A DNA stretch of 64,000 nt from Cladophialophora immunda (GCF_000835495.1 NW_015622546.1:2908955-2972954), one strand, 5' to 3'; positions 33,106-44,329 are shown, counted from the stretch's first letter. Notes: generated by a model from the letters alone, not told the origin. Translations and numbers: made by a program.

Positions 33106-34897
33106 TTAGGGGTTCCAGGTGCGTCGTTTTCCTGCCTTGTTGTTTCCATCCGTGTTCTGATTGAGGACTTTACGGAGTCTGGGGTCAAGACGATCTTCAG
33201 CCGAGTGATGTTGCCGTACGTGACGCTTCAAGTTGTCGGGCCGAGGATACCTGTGTTGCTGATCGGGACAAAAAGGACATATATACCCAGGAGACCTATG
33301 AACCAAGCCATGTCTGTTGGGGAGTGGAAGCAGTTAGCAATGGATTGAGAGTCTGTTTTCAAAATGGATCGTCCCACCTGATCATCTCGTTCTTCCTCTT
33401 AAAGCCCAGACCACCATACCCTCGAGGACAATCTTTGACAGGACAGAAGTGAGTTCGCTCGTTAGAATGGACATTCATATGGCTGTTTAACAGGTATTGA
33501 GTGTGAAATGGCGGGGCATTACATCCTTCGGATGTGCACTTGAAACGGCCTAGCGAAAAGTGGGCTCTTGCGGCGGCGTTGCCGGCCACCCCGGACTGAG
33601 ACACAGATGGACATTTTGGTTGCGATTTAGACTGTGGCTCGGGCTCAAGCTCCGGCTGAGATTCAAGCTCAGATTCAAGTTCGGAGAATTGGGATTCGGT
33701 GTCGGGATTAGTCTGCGATTCAGCTGAGGTTGAAGGTTGAGGTTCGGGCTCCGGAGGAGACTGATGGTGGGACTGAGGCTTCGATCGCGCTGTAGGCTGA
33801 GTCTGAGGTATGAATCGAACTTCACCTTGAGATTTCAGATCGGTTTCTTGGGCAGAGAAGTGCTGCGTCCTGCTGTCCTCCTCTTGCTCCTCTCGATCGC
33901 GCTCATGTAGAGCCGTCAACGAAGAGGGACCAGAGGAGGGCGTGATGATTGACGAAGTATAATCTGGAAATGCTGACGCTTTGGAATTCCCAGCTGTTGT
34001 CCATGAGTTGCTGTAAGACGGCGGACCCGGAGATGCATGAGTGGCAAATTGGCTCGATAAAGGCCGAATCATGCTCGGACACAGGCCAAGTCTGTCTAGA
34101 GATGGGAGCGTCATGTAATTCGCTAGACCTGCGGGTGAATAACGTGCTGGAGACCGCTGTTGTATGGCTGGCAAGGTGGAATCTGGATGTGCATCACGGG
34201 GCGATATTGCATACTTCCCAAGAATATGTGACTTGAGGATTGAGTCGTCATCTTGATCGCCGTGGATTATGTTGAATTGAGTTTTAAACAGATCTACTTG
34301 CTTGGACGCTGTATGGAAAGCTTGAGCCTGTCTTTTGGGCTTTTGGATAGCTTGCTCAGGCTTTGGAGGCGGCCGTACCCGTTGCTCTTCAGGCACAACG
34401 ACTGGGCTGCTAATCATGGGGAAGTCATCGTCGTCGTCAGGACCATCAGGGTTGGCGAGTAAGGCCGTCCTCGTAACCGGCCTTGATTTGGTTCGGACCA
34501 AGTTTGCTCCATGTCGAATCACCCTCCTGGGCCCCTTCCTTTGTCTTTGGCTGGCCTGAGCCTCACCCTCCTCCTGCTCCTCCTCTTCTGATTGACTTCT
34601 TGCGTCCATCGGCTCTTGCTGTGCCTGGCTAGCGAGTGTGCACAAGGAAAGATTCAGTAAGCCGTCGGCAAAGGTGCGGTTGGCTCGACCCTTCCGAGCT
34701 ATCGGTCTCGCCTGATGCCTCACCGCTTTTGTATCCTCCGCCTCCGAGGAATCCGAGGATTGTTCGCTGACGCCTACAAGAGGTGCAGGGCTATATCGTG
34801 GTTCGTACTTCGGGTTTACTGGCTCAAGTAATGGACTTCGAGAAGGTGCAAGGATGTCCCGCTCCAAGTCGAAAAAGGTGTCTTGATCCCGAGACAT
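33106..34897 (-). CDS. C2H2 zinc-finger protein with long acidic disordered N-terminus
   Basis: Exons 34897-33378 and 33313-33106, with a 64-nt intron (donor GTGGGA, branch CTAAC, acceptor AACAG) that splits the finger region in phase, giving at least 575 residues. The C-terminus has C2H2-type units: FKCTSEGCNAPPF with HMNVH, HFCPVKDCPRGYGG with RKNEMIRHGLVH across the intron, and YICPFCPDQQHRY with LKRHVRQHH. The first 450 residues are Ser/Pro/Gln/Glu-rich with Glu-Pro and Glu-Ser repeats, typical of fungal regulators. It is probably a DNA-binding transcription factor of unknown target. The frame continues open upstream of ATG 34897 to an acceptor-like site near 34942, so a further 5' exon (perhaps 35466-35197) is possible. 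Confidence 0.7.
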
Positions 34898-35522
34898 GAG
34901 TGAATCTGACAGACCGTCCAACAAACCGGTTGAGGTTGCAGCCCTAAGATAAGCAGGAGAAAATGTTGACTATCGAGGCAAACGTCGATGTCTCTAGCTC
35001 ATGTCAGTGTGAGAAAATTTTCAATAAGGATCTGGACGTGCTATTGCCCGTGTTCGATGGACCGCAGGATGTTCCAATTCACCGCAACAAGGAAAAGGTA
35101 GTGAGGGAGGGGAAGGGAAGAAACCCCAAACTCAAAATGTTCCAGTGTCTTTCGTACTCGGAGCAAAGACGAAAGAGGAAGGGAAGACAATCATACCTGA
35201 AGCAAAAAAGGGTCCTTAGCGGCAAGAGTGATCAGCCACTTGGGATGAGGTTCTTGAGGCTCTGGCGGGGCGGTAGAGTATAAGGGCCAGTTCGGGCTCA
35301 AGTTAAAGCGTGAAGGGTAGAAATGAGAATTATATGGTGACTGGTAGCTAATAAGTAGACGTACAAGCGCCCAGACCCCACCTGTTTGGGGCGTGACCCT
35401 GGGAAGAGTGGTTGTCACTCGCGGACGGACAAAAGCTTGTCGTTCCCCGTCGACGCAGTCGGTCATATATCTCCGCCTATGTCTCTTTGTGACCTTACGT
35501 CGCCATTTCCCCCTCCTCTACC
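34898..35522. other. Divergent promoter region, possible 5' exon of the C2H2 gene
   Basis: Lies between the start of the C2H2 gene (minus) and the F-box gene (plus). The minus strand has an open segment at 35466-35197 ending at a GTATGA donor, but its phase does not match the next acceptor directly, so no model is claimed. Confidence 0.4.
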
Positions 35523-37764
35523 ATGGCTTCCCTATTACCGTCGAATGCCATGTCCTCTCGGTTCGTACAGCTACCGTTCGATGTTCACCATCAAATCGCA
35601 ACCAAGCTCGATGTCCGTTCTTTCGATAACTTGGCCAGGACATGTAAGTCTCTACGTCGACATCTCCAGGATGAGAATACCGCAAAACATGCTATACAGG
35701 TGCAATTCCCCTTCTGACTTCATCTGCAAATTTGGGGGTTTTGCCCCTTTAACTGACCATGTCAGGCGAGTCTACGGCAACGTCTTTGGGTCCAGCTCGC
35801 CCTATCTCCAGCGCAACCCGGGCCCAGGCAGACCCTCGCTCGCGTCGTCGACTCCCAATCGGCTTTGCAACAGGCATCTCCATACTCAGCCTGTATTATA
35901 GCATATGCGAGTAGTTTCTCGTACAATTTCGGAATTTTATGTTATACCTCTGCGAATAGTCTCCGCATTCTAAACTTCAACAATCGTCGAGGCACCGAGG
36001 TCTTTGATAGCAGCGTCTTCACCGATCCTGCAGGCGATTATGTCGGTCCAGGTCCAGAGTTACGCCGAGGGCATAGTGGTTCTCCTGTGTGACTTTGGGC
36101 CCTTTGGCCAGTACGCTTTTGCATTGAATATAGCGGATAACAGATCCTCCATTCTCTTGGGGAACAATGGCCATCCTCGCGTCCTCTTATGTACGCGAAT
36201 CCGCTCCAGTAACAAGCTTTTCGTCAGGAACAATGACCACTTTATGGTCTTGGGCTGGCACTCGGCGACCGGCAGCCACAACCACGAATGGCTACTGGAT
36301 GTCTACAGTCTCTACAGTCTGGACACGGGCGATGCTATGAAGGCCCGGCCGCTGCAGCTGCCGGATTTCTACGGCTCCGAGATAGGGTCCACGGTCTGCT
36401 TCACCATCCACCAGGGCGAATTCTACGCGATCACGAGCCAGACGAACTGCGAGAGCGAGGAGGTCGACTGGACGAGCTACTACCACGTTGTCAAGTTCCG
36501 GCTGGACGACCCAGACCCGGAACTGACTATCAAGCTCATCTGGCGGAGACAGCACCTCGAGGCCCCCATCAACGATGCCTGGAACGACCTGGGCTTCCAG
36601 ATCGACCGCTCGACGGGCGAGCTCCTGGTGGTCGAGGAGAGGAAGGAGTGGCTCAACGGCGGCAGCCGGTCCATCAGGACGTACTACACGCAACCCATCG
36701 GCCGCGCGGACTTTAAGGACCTGAAGGAAGGGCTGCGGCATCCGCCTAACGATCGCCTCAGCGTCACACTCGACGAGCACAGTAACAGTCGATGCGAGGA
36801 GCCTATAGTGCGTGCAGATAGATACGTTCAGGCCGAGTTCCAAGCAGATGCGAGTGAGGAGCAGACGGCTAAAGAATACATCCGATCCCGGACCAAGTGG
36901 AACGGATACTCGTTCAACGCGCAGGCTTTTATCGATCTCGTGACGGACGAGGCGGTCATGGAAGGCGAATGGCGGCCCCGGCAACGCATCAAGTTACGCG
37001 TGGTCAGCAGGCAGGAACTCAGTCCTCTGGTGCGAGACGCGACGAACGGGGGTTCTGTAGCTTTGGTGCTTCGCAAGCGCACACGGAATCGCGAGGGCCA
37101 GGAGATGGAGGACGGAGAGCGAGCCTTCACACCGAGCACCGTCTCTCTTTGGCCCCCGGACGACGCACCCCAGGGTTTGGACGCAATCCTCTGCCCCGAG
37201 GGTCGAGCCGGAGACGTCAAAGCCATGCTGGGAGACGAGGGCATCGTATACATGGCCGGTCCGCCTCGCGAGCCGGGGTCGGCGGAGCGGGCTCTGGTCT
37301 TTGTCTGCTTCGACCCGACCTTCGGGTTCCAGGGGATGCAGCGGCTCGATGGGAGGTCGGCCGTGCCGAAATCGGAAAGGAAGAGAAAGATGGAGTGCTA
37401 CGAATATGACGAGACACAGCATACTGTCCATTTGGGCGGCCAGGACCAGCGCCAGAGCCAGGGAATTGACGTCGATCTCACGGATCCCACGGAGAGGCAG
37501 AAGCTGGAAGCCCGAGATGTGGGGGATTCAACTTCTTCCCCGTCTAGGAGCGACGAGCCGGAAATCACCGCCGGCGGGCAACGAAATAAGTTGGTACGAG
37601 CTGACTTGGCCGAGGACTTACCTTCGACGTTGCAGTCTAAGAGTTCGTTGCTGGCGAGCGCGAACTCGAGGTTACCGCCATCATCAGCCGGGCGTCCTCA
37701 GCCCGCCTCAAAATCAATTCCACTCCAGAGTTCCACGACAGGAGAGGCGCCTCTAGTTACCTGA
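35523..37764 (+). CDS. F-box protein, large; possible frameshift or very short intron
   Basis: Exon 1 (35523-35699) encodes the F-box: RFVQLPFDVHHQIATKLDV, then SFDNLARTCKSLRRHL. A 66-nt intron (35700-35765) leads to a second open piece from 35766 that includes SANSLRILNFNN. The frame then changes near 36000-36037. Either a 34-nt intron (36000-36033, ends GTCTTT and CTGCAG) or a one-base indel is needed to enter the long final frame to 37764. With the short intron the protein is 713 residues. The later part (HSATGSHNHEWLLDVYSL, then GEFYAITSQT and EEVDWTSYYHVVKF) resembles the C-terminal body of fungal F-box proteins. The tail is polar and disordered. Bases from about 36300 to 37500 are clearly GC-richer than the surroundings. 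Confidence 0.7.
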
Positions 37765-37913
37765 CAATGTGTCTCCCCCACCCAAACCTAGGAGACAAGG
37801 TGTTTTCTCTCATTTGCTTAGCCACCGATGTGCAGAGCTTCCTGCAACGCAGCCGCCAGGGAAGCGGCATCTCAACGGTTGCACTACAAAAGCAAGCAGA
37901 TTGACTTGACCAA

Positions 37914-39572
37914 ATGTTTAGAGCCATTCGGCGGCTGCACCAGCTCGCGAAAACATCCGCAATCACCGAGAGACAGTTCGTCAGCACCCAGGCTACCAGA
38001 ATGAACTTCTCACAACCTTTCGAAGAGGAGCGACTTCCGTGGTACGACTCAGATCAATTTTATCCCGTGCGCATCGGCGAGATATTCCACTCCAAATATA
38101 AAGTGGTGGGGAAGCTCGGGTACGGTGCGCACTCTACAGTTTGGCTTTGCCGAAACATGAAGTATGTGATACTTTCGGATCTAGTCTCATACACCGCTGA
38201 CTTCTTGTACAGAGCTACTGGCTTTGTGGCCATAAAAGTCTGCACCCGAGAAGTTGCCAAATCCCCACGCATTCATCGAGAGCTGCAATTTTACGAGCAT
38301 GTCAGCTCCCTCAATTCGGAGCATTATGGCCAAGCTTACATTCGTGGCCTCTTTGAGACATTCACAATTAACGGTCCCACCGGTCAACACTTGTGCCTAG
38401 TCCACCCCCCGATGCACATGACTATTCGAGAACTTCAGCACCAAAATCCGTCCCATCGGCTCAATGAGCAGATTTTGAAGTGGACTCTGTTCAATTTACT
38501 CAGCGCGCTTTCCTTTCTACATGATGAAGCTAAGGTGACACATACAGGTAACTTATTGTGGCCACGATATCCCGTCGACCTTTGTGACAGAGCAGGCGAT
38601 GAAGCGACTGCACGGGCCGATATCATGTCCATCATTGCGGGCGAATCGAGGAAAAAGCATTATTACGCGTCCGACCGCCTATTCAACCACCTGAAGCCGC
38701 TCGCCGACGACCTACCCCAACCCAAACCAGACTTGTATGACGGCGCTTTTCCCCAACAAATCGATCGGAGAGTCCGCCGTGATCTCGGAAAGCACATTGT
38801 CCCATGCAACAACACCTCTCTGCCGGCAGCGCCAAACTTTTTCCTGGAGGGAAAGAGTGAGGGTGGGCGTGCCGACGTCGCCAAGCGGCAAGCCTGTCAC
38901 GACGGGGCGATCGGCGCCCGAGTGATGCACAGTCTCCAGAATTACCAATCGGCAGAACCCATATACGACGGCAACGCCTACAGTTTCTCGGCCACTTACC
39001 ACCAAGGCACCGCAACGCTACAACTCTATGCTCACCATCTGACGCCGCCCAAGGCGCCTGGAGAACCTCCCGAGTGTCATATGAGTCAGCTGAAGGGATT
39101 TCAAATGACCAGCGATAGGGAAACATTTGTGAAGGGAGCCGGTGGTTTCCGCTACAACCGGGATCGGGCCAAAACCGATCGAGACAATTTCATCGATCAC
39201 GCAAACCAGATAGCCCGACGGGCACCTGCGGAAACTCCGTCAACCACATTGACGGACAGCCGTACGTCCCTGTCAGTGCTCCAAGAAGACGAATCTGATA
39301 CTTCTGCCGATGAACTCGTTGCCGAACAAACGACTGCCAAACGCACGAGACATGCTACTGTGGAGCAATCAAGGCATGCCGCTATGCCACCAGCAGCGGC
39401 GTCCTACTCCGCCAGACACCTCAGTATCATCTCTCGGCAACCAACGACGAGCGCACACTATGTGCAATCCAGTGCACGTTCGGGGCAAGCACTTGAGGGT
39501 GGAAAAAGTCGGAGGCAAATCAGGCCTACGCGGAAGGTCCTGGATAACACTTACACCGATAGTATACGTTAG
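37914..39572 (+). CDS. Chimera: N-terminal half of SRPK-like kinase plus PD-(D/E)XK-like domain
   Basis: One frame, with a 51-nt in-frame intron (38162-38212, GTATGT to GTACAG), giving 535 residues. Residues about 45-200 match SRPK-type kinases: WYDSDQFYPVRIGEIF, glycine loop KLGYGAHSTVWL, ATGFVAIKV, then LHDEAKVTHTG. The frame leaves the kinase just before the catalytic loop Asp and the DFG, so it cannot phosphorylate. It enters a domain common in fungi: VDLCDRAGDEATARADI, LPQPKPDLYDGAFPQQ, and NFFLEGKSEGGRADVAKRQA. The Asp and the E-x-K are spaced as in PD-(D/E)XK nuclease-like folds; nuclease activity is inference. The C-terminal tail is Ser/Thr-rich and basic. Part of this 3' end is repeated at 48845-48940. 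A GTAACT site at the junction could be a donor, but no in-phase acceptor improves the model. Confidence 0.65.
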   Translation: MFRAIRRLHQLAKTSAITERQFVSTQATRMNFSQPFEEERLPWYDSDQFYPVRIGEIFHSKYKVVGKLGYGAHSTVWLCRNMKYVILSDLVSYTADFLYRATGFVAIKVCTREVAKSPRIHRELQFYEHVSSLNSEHYGQAYIRGLFETFTINGPTGQHLCLVHPPMHMTIRELQHQNPSHRLNEQILKWTLFNLLSALSFLHDEAKVTHTGNLLWPRYPVDLCDRAGDEATARADIMSIIAGESRKKHYYASDRLFNHLKPLADDLPQPKPDLYDGAFPQQIDRRVRRDLGKHIVPCNNTSLPAAPNFFLEGKSEGGRADVAKRQACHDGAIGARVMHSLQNYQSAEPIYDGNAYSFSATYHQGTATLQLYAHHLTPPKAPGEPPECHMSQLKGFQMTSDRETFVKGAGGFRYNRDRAKTDRDNFIDHANQIARRAPAETPSTTLTDSRTSLSVLQEDESDTSADELVAEQTTAKRTRHATVEQSRHAAMPPAAASYSARHLSIISRQPTTSAHYVQSSARSGQALEGGKSRRQIRPTRKVLDNTYTDSIR

Positions 39573-40359
39573 AGACGATAAGGTGGTTATAAGTGCCTTA
39601 CACAATTATCTCGTGATAGGGGAGACAAATTGCTTACTCGCCCTTCCCATCTTCGACATAATTACCACTACCATTTGCAAGGCACCGTTGCTGCAGTTAT
39701 TACCCTAGGCGTCCTGGCCAATAGCTGTCTAGATCATTACCATATAGAGCCCGAACTGAAACCTAGCCGTGTGGACACGCCCTGGCGTACAAGGCTCCTT
39801 CACGTGATCAGACGTATGCCTCCCTTTTTGTAGGGTTTGAGGTAGAAAAATGAAAATGAGAGGGGGAGGGCCGGTTGACCCTGACAACCATTTGAAAACA
39901 CCACGGTTATCTGTAGTTGACCTCGACTATGTCAATCACGTAACAGGGATCCTTTGAGTTTTCTAGTTCTGGTGAACCTCGGAAAGTAGGTGACTTCCAG
40001 AGGACGCGTTGGAGAAACAGACATCACATTCGAGATTTAAGGAGGCAGGGGAGTTCTCGAGATTTACCATCTCTAGCCTGATTGGGGAGTGTGGAACGTC
40101 GAATTAATAGCAGCAACAAAATACTATCGGAATCTTTTCATCTACATGCACCATGTAGTTGTTAGCAGATGCCTGAATTTCCTTATAAATAGAGATTCAA
40201 ATTTAACGAGAGCGAAGACGCACCACAGCTTCCAGTCCGCGTACTACTTTGCTTCGACATTGAGTTGTTTCCACCATGCAAGAAGGATAGAAAATCAAAT
40301 CCACCTCAGCGTTCAACCAACTTGACCTGACAAAGGCCGTAAACACCAGGTCCACCAAA
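39573..40359. other. Intergenic between convergent genes
   Basis: No supported gene. Short frames on both strands lack motifs. Confidence 0.5.
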
Positions 40360-41055
40360 TCATTCTGGAAGGCATAGCTCACAGTCCAATACTGTCCTCT
40401 TCGAGATTACCAGTGTTCTCAGTTCATCCTCATCCTCGAACTCCTTTTGCGCATCCCCTTGGGCTTTCATGCACGATTTTCCGCAGGCTGAAGGGTTGCC
40501 TCTGTGACTATAAATGCCTCTCGGGCAGATATAGACCTTTCTGGTTATCCAAGTTGGATTATACTCCACCCGCAAATCTGAATAGCACGATTTGGCTAGT
40601 TGCTTGGATCCCTCATACTCTTGAGCTGAATATTCAATTTTCACCGCCTTTTCGTATTCTTTGTTTCTAAGCCAGTCCATCAGGCGCTCGATCTGGAATT
40701 GCTGGGCCTCTCCTAGCAATGCTTGATACATGCCGTAATCGTGCCCTCCGAAGCTACTATAGAAGATCGGGAGGGCACCAGAGCGAAGATAGCGGAGAAT
40801 ATAAGGGAACAGAGCCCCGTCGGCATCGACAAAATATGATCCGTCAGCTTGGACGCGTTGCCATTGAGGCGAGAGCAGACTGGCGAAAAAAGGACTTTTA
40901 GCTGTTAAGGTGGAGCGGAAGGTGGTGAAGCGTTGCTCGCCCACCTGGAGAGTAATCGGGTTACCTGTCGTAGGGGGGAAGGGTGTATTCTGTTGGTCAT
41001 CTAAGATGTTGATATTGTCGTCGCTTTGGTCCTGAGGCTGCTCATCTGTCGACAT
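40360..41055 (-). CDS. BTB/POZ (K-tetramerisation-type) domain protein
   Basis: A 231-residue single-exon frame from ATG 41055. Residues about 35-125 fit a T1/KCTD-like BTB domain: NPITLQVGEQRFTTFRSTL, then FFASLLSPQW, then GSYFVDADGALFPYILRYL and LRSGALPIF. Such domains assemble into oligomers and often serve as Cullin-3 adaptors. The C-terminal half has six cysteines, with spaced CGKSC and CELC, a possible zinc site. Upstream codons before this ATG are in frame but without another ATG. Confidence 0.8.
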   Translation of the reverse strand: MSTDEQPQDQSDDNINILDDQQNTPFPPTTGNPITLQVGEQRFTTFRSTLTAKSPFFASLLSPQWQRVQADGSYFVDADGALFPYILRYLRSGALPIFYSSFGGHDYGMYQALLGEAQQFQIERLMDWLRNKEYEKAVKIEYSAQEYEGSKQLAKSCYSDLRVEYNPTWITRKVYICPRGIYSHRGNPSACGKSCMKAQGDAQKEFEDEDELRTLVISKRTVLDCELCLPE

Positions 41056-41849
41056 CTTCAGGCACAATGGTTCCGTAGAGGTGGGAGGAGAGATAGAATA
41101 AATCGGGAAATATTTCTTGCGGAAACTGCTGTGATAGATGTTTTACTAAATTTGATGTCTAGATCCAAGGCTTCCTTCGGTAGAAGCTAAATCTCGAGGG
41201 TACAGTACAGTGTCGTATTGATCGCTCAGCTGGCCTACTGTAAAGCGTTCCGGTGATCTCTTCCACCAGCAAGGGGACCGACTCTTGTTGTGGTGGCCCA
41301 TTATCGATCATTGAGATCCAACCATTGGAGAGGCATTGTCGCAAGTCCGGGCGGCTAGGATGGCACCAGCAGGCAACAGTGTTTCAATTTCGACGCAAGG
41401 GGACCAATGGAAGGTCCCCTCCAGGCAACTCCTTCCTTTGCCGTGCGTAGGTGAACAGGCAGTTTTCAGACGACCAGGATCCGGAGACGTTAATGTACGA
41501 GGTAGGTTGGCCGAGGAACAGACCCTTAATGATCGCTTCAATCGTGTTGAGTTCGTAGTCCGCGTCTTGACAGAAGTATAAACAAAGTCTCTTTATAGGC
41601 TAGCGCTAATTGTGGCTGCTTTAGGCGACAGCTCTCCAATGCCAAGATGTTAAGTTGATTCGTTCCGAGGTAGGTACGGAGTAGATCATCTGCATCTATG
41701 GCTTCCTCGCCACCGCCTGAAGACGCTCGAACTCTTGGCGTTGTCAAAATGGAAAGTAAAGCGAGGCGCCGACTTATTGTAATTAAACGTGCCTGCCCGA
41801 CACAGCTTGTCGCCACATATTCCTGAATTCAATTACACACTTAGGAGTG
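41056..41849. other. Intergenic or decayed sequence
   Basis: No supported gene. A 92-codon frame on the minus strand (41538-41816) looks like decayed coding sequence, but no family was recognised. Confidence 0.4.
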
Positions 41850-42235
41850 AGTCCCTCCCTGTCGGTAAATGCTGGTAGATACTGATATGTCGAGCCCTAG
41901 TGGGTGACAAAAAGCCTGAGGCGTACCGGATTTTGGTGGTTGTCACACCCAAAAGCCCACTCTGGCAATCGGCGACTGAGGAGGTTATTTCATCAGCAGC
42001 CCAAAACCTCAAGCAATCGCCCTTTTCACAAGAATATAAAGGCGACATACCGACTCAACTCCTGGCAGTGCATAAATGGCCCTGTATGATAAATATCGTG
42101 TTCGACATCTTCAACGATTCCTACAATCCAAGATTGTCTCATCTCCTAGAGCACAATAATCTTCCTGTTGCTGCGGTCCGCTTCAGCCGAACAGTCTCGG
42201 TGACAAGAGTCAATGACAGTCTACGCTCTAGAGTT
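41850..42235 (-). pseudogene. F-box gene relic (copy 2, zinc-type middle part)
   Basis: Parallel to the relic at 29067-29285. Both share long identical stretches, such as GGTAAATGCTGGTAGATACT and ACCGGATTTTGGTGGTTGTC. On the minus strand the frames read VNSRA, a stop, TVIDS, later ELSRYVAFIFL, then CEKGDCLRFWAADE, then HISIYQHLPTGRD. This resembles the cysteine-bearing segment following the F-box in fungal F-box proteins. Several stops and frame changes are present. A 155-codon frame on the + strand across it (41900-42367) is judged to be antisense to the relic. Similarity between the copies stops near 41850 and 42235. Confidence 0.5.
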
Positions 42236-42436
42236 AACAGGGAAATTGCCATGGCTCACAACTTTAATGGCGAGAATAGCCAGCCACCCTTTTTCGAAGA
42301 TCATACAGATGGCAAGATACCAGAATATCAGGAACCGAGGGATCTTTCTCTACTCCTGGAAGAGTAATGGAGGCACTTGGGCTATCTCACTTGTGTTGAG
42401 AATGATCTGTACCTAGTCTTAATTTCTATCTGTCAT

Positions 42437-42867
42437 CTATTCGAAGTAATTCGATTTGCTGAAAACCCATCCAGTTTCACTTCTTAGAGTCCAACCCGTA
42501 AACTCAGCTTTATCGTTGCTTTCGGCGATTATGAGGCGTAACTTGACAGTGAGGAGTTAGTTTCCATTTAATACTTGGATTTTAGCTTACCTTGTCTGAA
42601 TCAGGAGGAGTGGGAAGACTGCAAGTAGCACACACTCCAGTGCGGTCCGTCGTGTTTTGGCCCGGAATAAGAGGACACATCTGACCGCAAGAAACTCGCG
42701 TAGCTCGATAGACTGTGTTACACGTTCGGCATATCCAACGGGAAAAAAGACACATCTAAATTCTTAGATTAATAGGCAGATCGCCCTTTGGGGAGACTTA
42801 CTTTCGCGCACAATTTAGAAGGTCGACTTGCGTTTGCAGAACAAACCCCTTTGAAACGTTCAAAAGT
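42437..42867 (-). CDS. Small cysteine-rich zinc-binding protein (5' end unresolved)
   Basis: Three in-phase exons can be read: 42867-42802, 42755-42591 and 42541-42437 (introns 42801-42756 and 42590-42542, donors GTAAGT and GTAAGC). The core reads RWICRTCNTVYRATRVSCGQ, then MCPLIPGQ, then GVCATC, giving CxxC pairs like a RanBP2-type zinc ribbon. Exon 3 ends FSKSNYFE and a stop. The first exon begins after an acceptor-like ATAG with no ATG, so an upstream exon is missing. Alternatively the gene starts at ATG 42755 and encodes 89 residues. Function unknown; protein or nucleic-acid binding is typical for such ribbons. Confidence 0.45.
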
Positions 42868-43319
42868 CTATTTAAATATCTTTCCTCTGTCGAAGATCTG
42901 CCTCCTCGAAACATCCTAGCACCGGAAATAGCATGCTGGCAGCATGCATGTAGAAAAACTTGATGGCTGGGAAATTGTAGGCAGCAGTGTGACGCTGCCT
43001 TCTACCCGGTGACTCAATGCCATGCAGCGGATATTCGTTCTTCATTTCATGAAAATTTCGTGACAGTGTTCCGGGACTATGCGGACTGGAACCCTATGCC
43101 TCGTAGTGGTTGACGCGAGCCACACCTCTAGATGTCCCTGGTATATTCCGCAGTCCTGAGGCCATTGACGGATCAAGAACTCTTTCAACGGCTCCCCTGT
43201 GATGTGACTCAAATGGTAAAGAAAGGCTGATCTGGGTGGTGTGTCGTCAACCCACCCGACTATGACCAGTCTCAACCAGTGAGGCACTAATGCATCAGGT
43301 TCTGGAGCTGATGATGTGA
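42868..43319. other. Intergenic
   Basis: No supported gene. An 81-codon frame on the minus strand (43042-43287) is unassigned. Confidence 0.4.
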
Positions 43320-43560
43320 ACTAAGGCAACTCGTCGGAAGGAGAGCTGACATTCTCAATACGAAGGTGGAGAAGTATCTATCATCGAGAGCCAACCATTT
43401 CACAGAGGAGCATTATCGATAGGAAGGGAGGAAATGTAAATGGCCGGCATTGGCGGCCCACTGAGCGAATGCCTGTATTCCACTGTCCTTGGAACGGTCA
43501 AATGCCTCACCGGTTGAGAGGCTGGTCATCATTGTCGCCCCAGCGCCCGACGAATGTAAT
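43320..43560 (+). repeat. Repeat A copy (sense)
   Basis: Begins CTAAGGCAACTCGTCGGAAG, has the core ATCGAGAGCCAACCATTTCA, then GGAAGGGAGGAAATGTAAAT, and ends CTCACCGGTTGAGAGGCTGG and TCATCATTGTCGCC. Confidence 0.8.
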
Positions 43561-44329
43561 GGCGACCGCCCGCGAAAATTGGTAGGCTCGGTCCCAGGGG
43601 CGGATGAGAACTCGCGGCGCACTTCGCTACATCGTTCGATAGGACCTTGAAGAAGTGTAAGCGTTGACCAATCAGCATTGGTCACTTGTGCCAATGAGTT
43701 CAAAATTTTGGTTTGGTCGCCGCCAGGCTTATAAAGAGTAAGTCCGACAAATTTATATGGTGGATCGAGCAGCTGAAGTAGCCGCCTCGACCATCGCCTC
43801 ACGGAACCCGTTGGGGCCATCCTACTGGCGCCTCAAGAGGGGCGTCTAGGCTCGGCCAACGCAACCTACTGCTGAAGCATTCAGTAGCGCCTACTTGTGG
43901 GTTTAGTATCTCTTGCCTTGCATCACGGCGGAACGAGGCACAAGAGACCAAGGCAACTCTCCGGAAGAGGAGACGATATCAGTGGATCGAGAGGATTGAA
44001 CAATTCGGAGGGGCGCAATGCTCCAAAATCTGCGACTAGGATGGTGCGCGGCTGGCGACACGCATTCCATCCACGACTTGTCCTCGAGTGATCAGCTTCT
44101 TTGCACCGTATTCGGATTCTTGTGGGGTCACTGCTAGACAAGGGGATTCACGTCTTTGACTGGATCATGCAAAAATTCCAGCGGTTGGGGCTGGGGCTAG
44201 AGGAGGACGAGGTGAAATCACCGAGGAATCAAAGCACGTATTGAGACCGGGGACCTTCCCTCCGCAGAAGCCAAAGCGATGACAGGTATCGCCAGAGTGA
44301 AGTGCCTACCTGATGGGGATCGGCCAGAC
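43561..44329. other. Intergenic or decayed sequence
   Basis: No supported gene. A diverged piece resembling the upstream part of repeat A (CACGTCTTTGACTGGATCAT at about 44150) precedes the next copy. Confidence 0.4.

Noticed and set aside
36292..37431. Long minus-strand frames opposite the F-box gene
   Set aside because: They are mirror frames caused by the GC-rich codon use of the plus-strand gene and have no motifs.
41900..42367. A 155-codon plus-strand frame that could be called a gene
   Set aside because: The opposite strand carries F-box-type zinc-segment sequence shared with the relic at 29 kb, so this frame is more likely antisense to a pseudogene.
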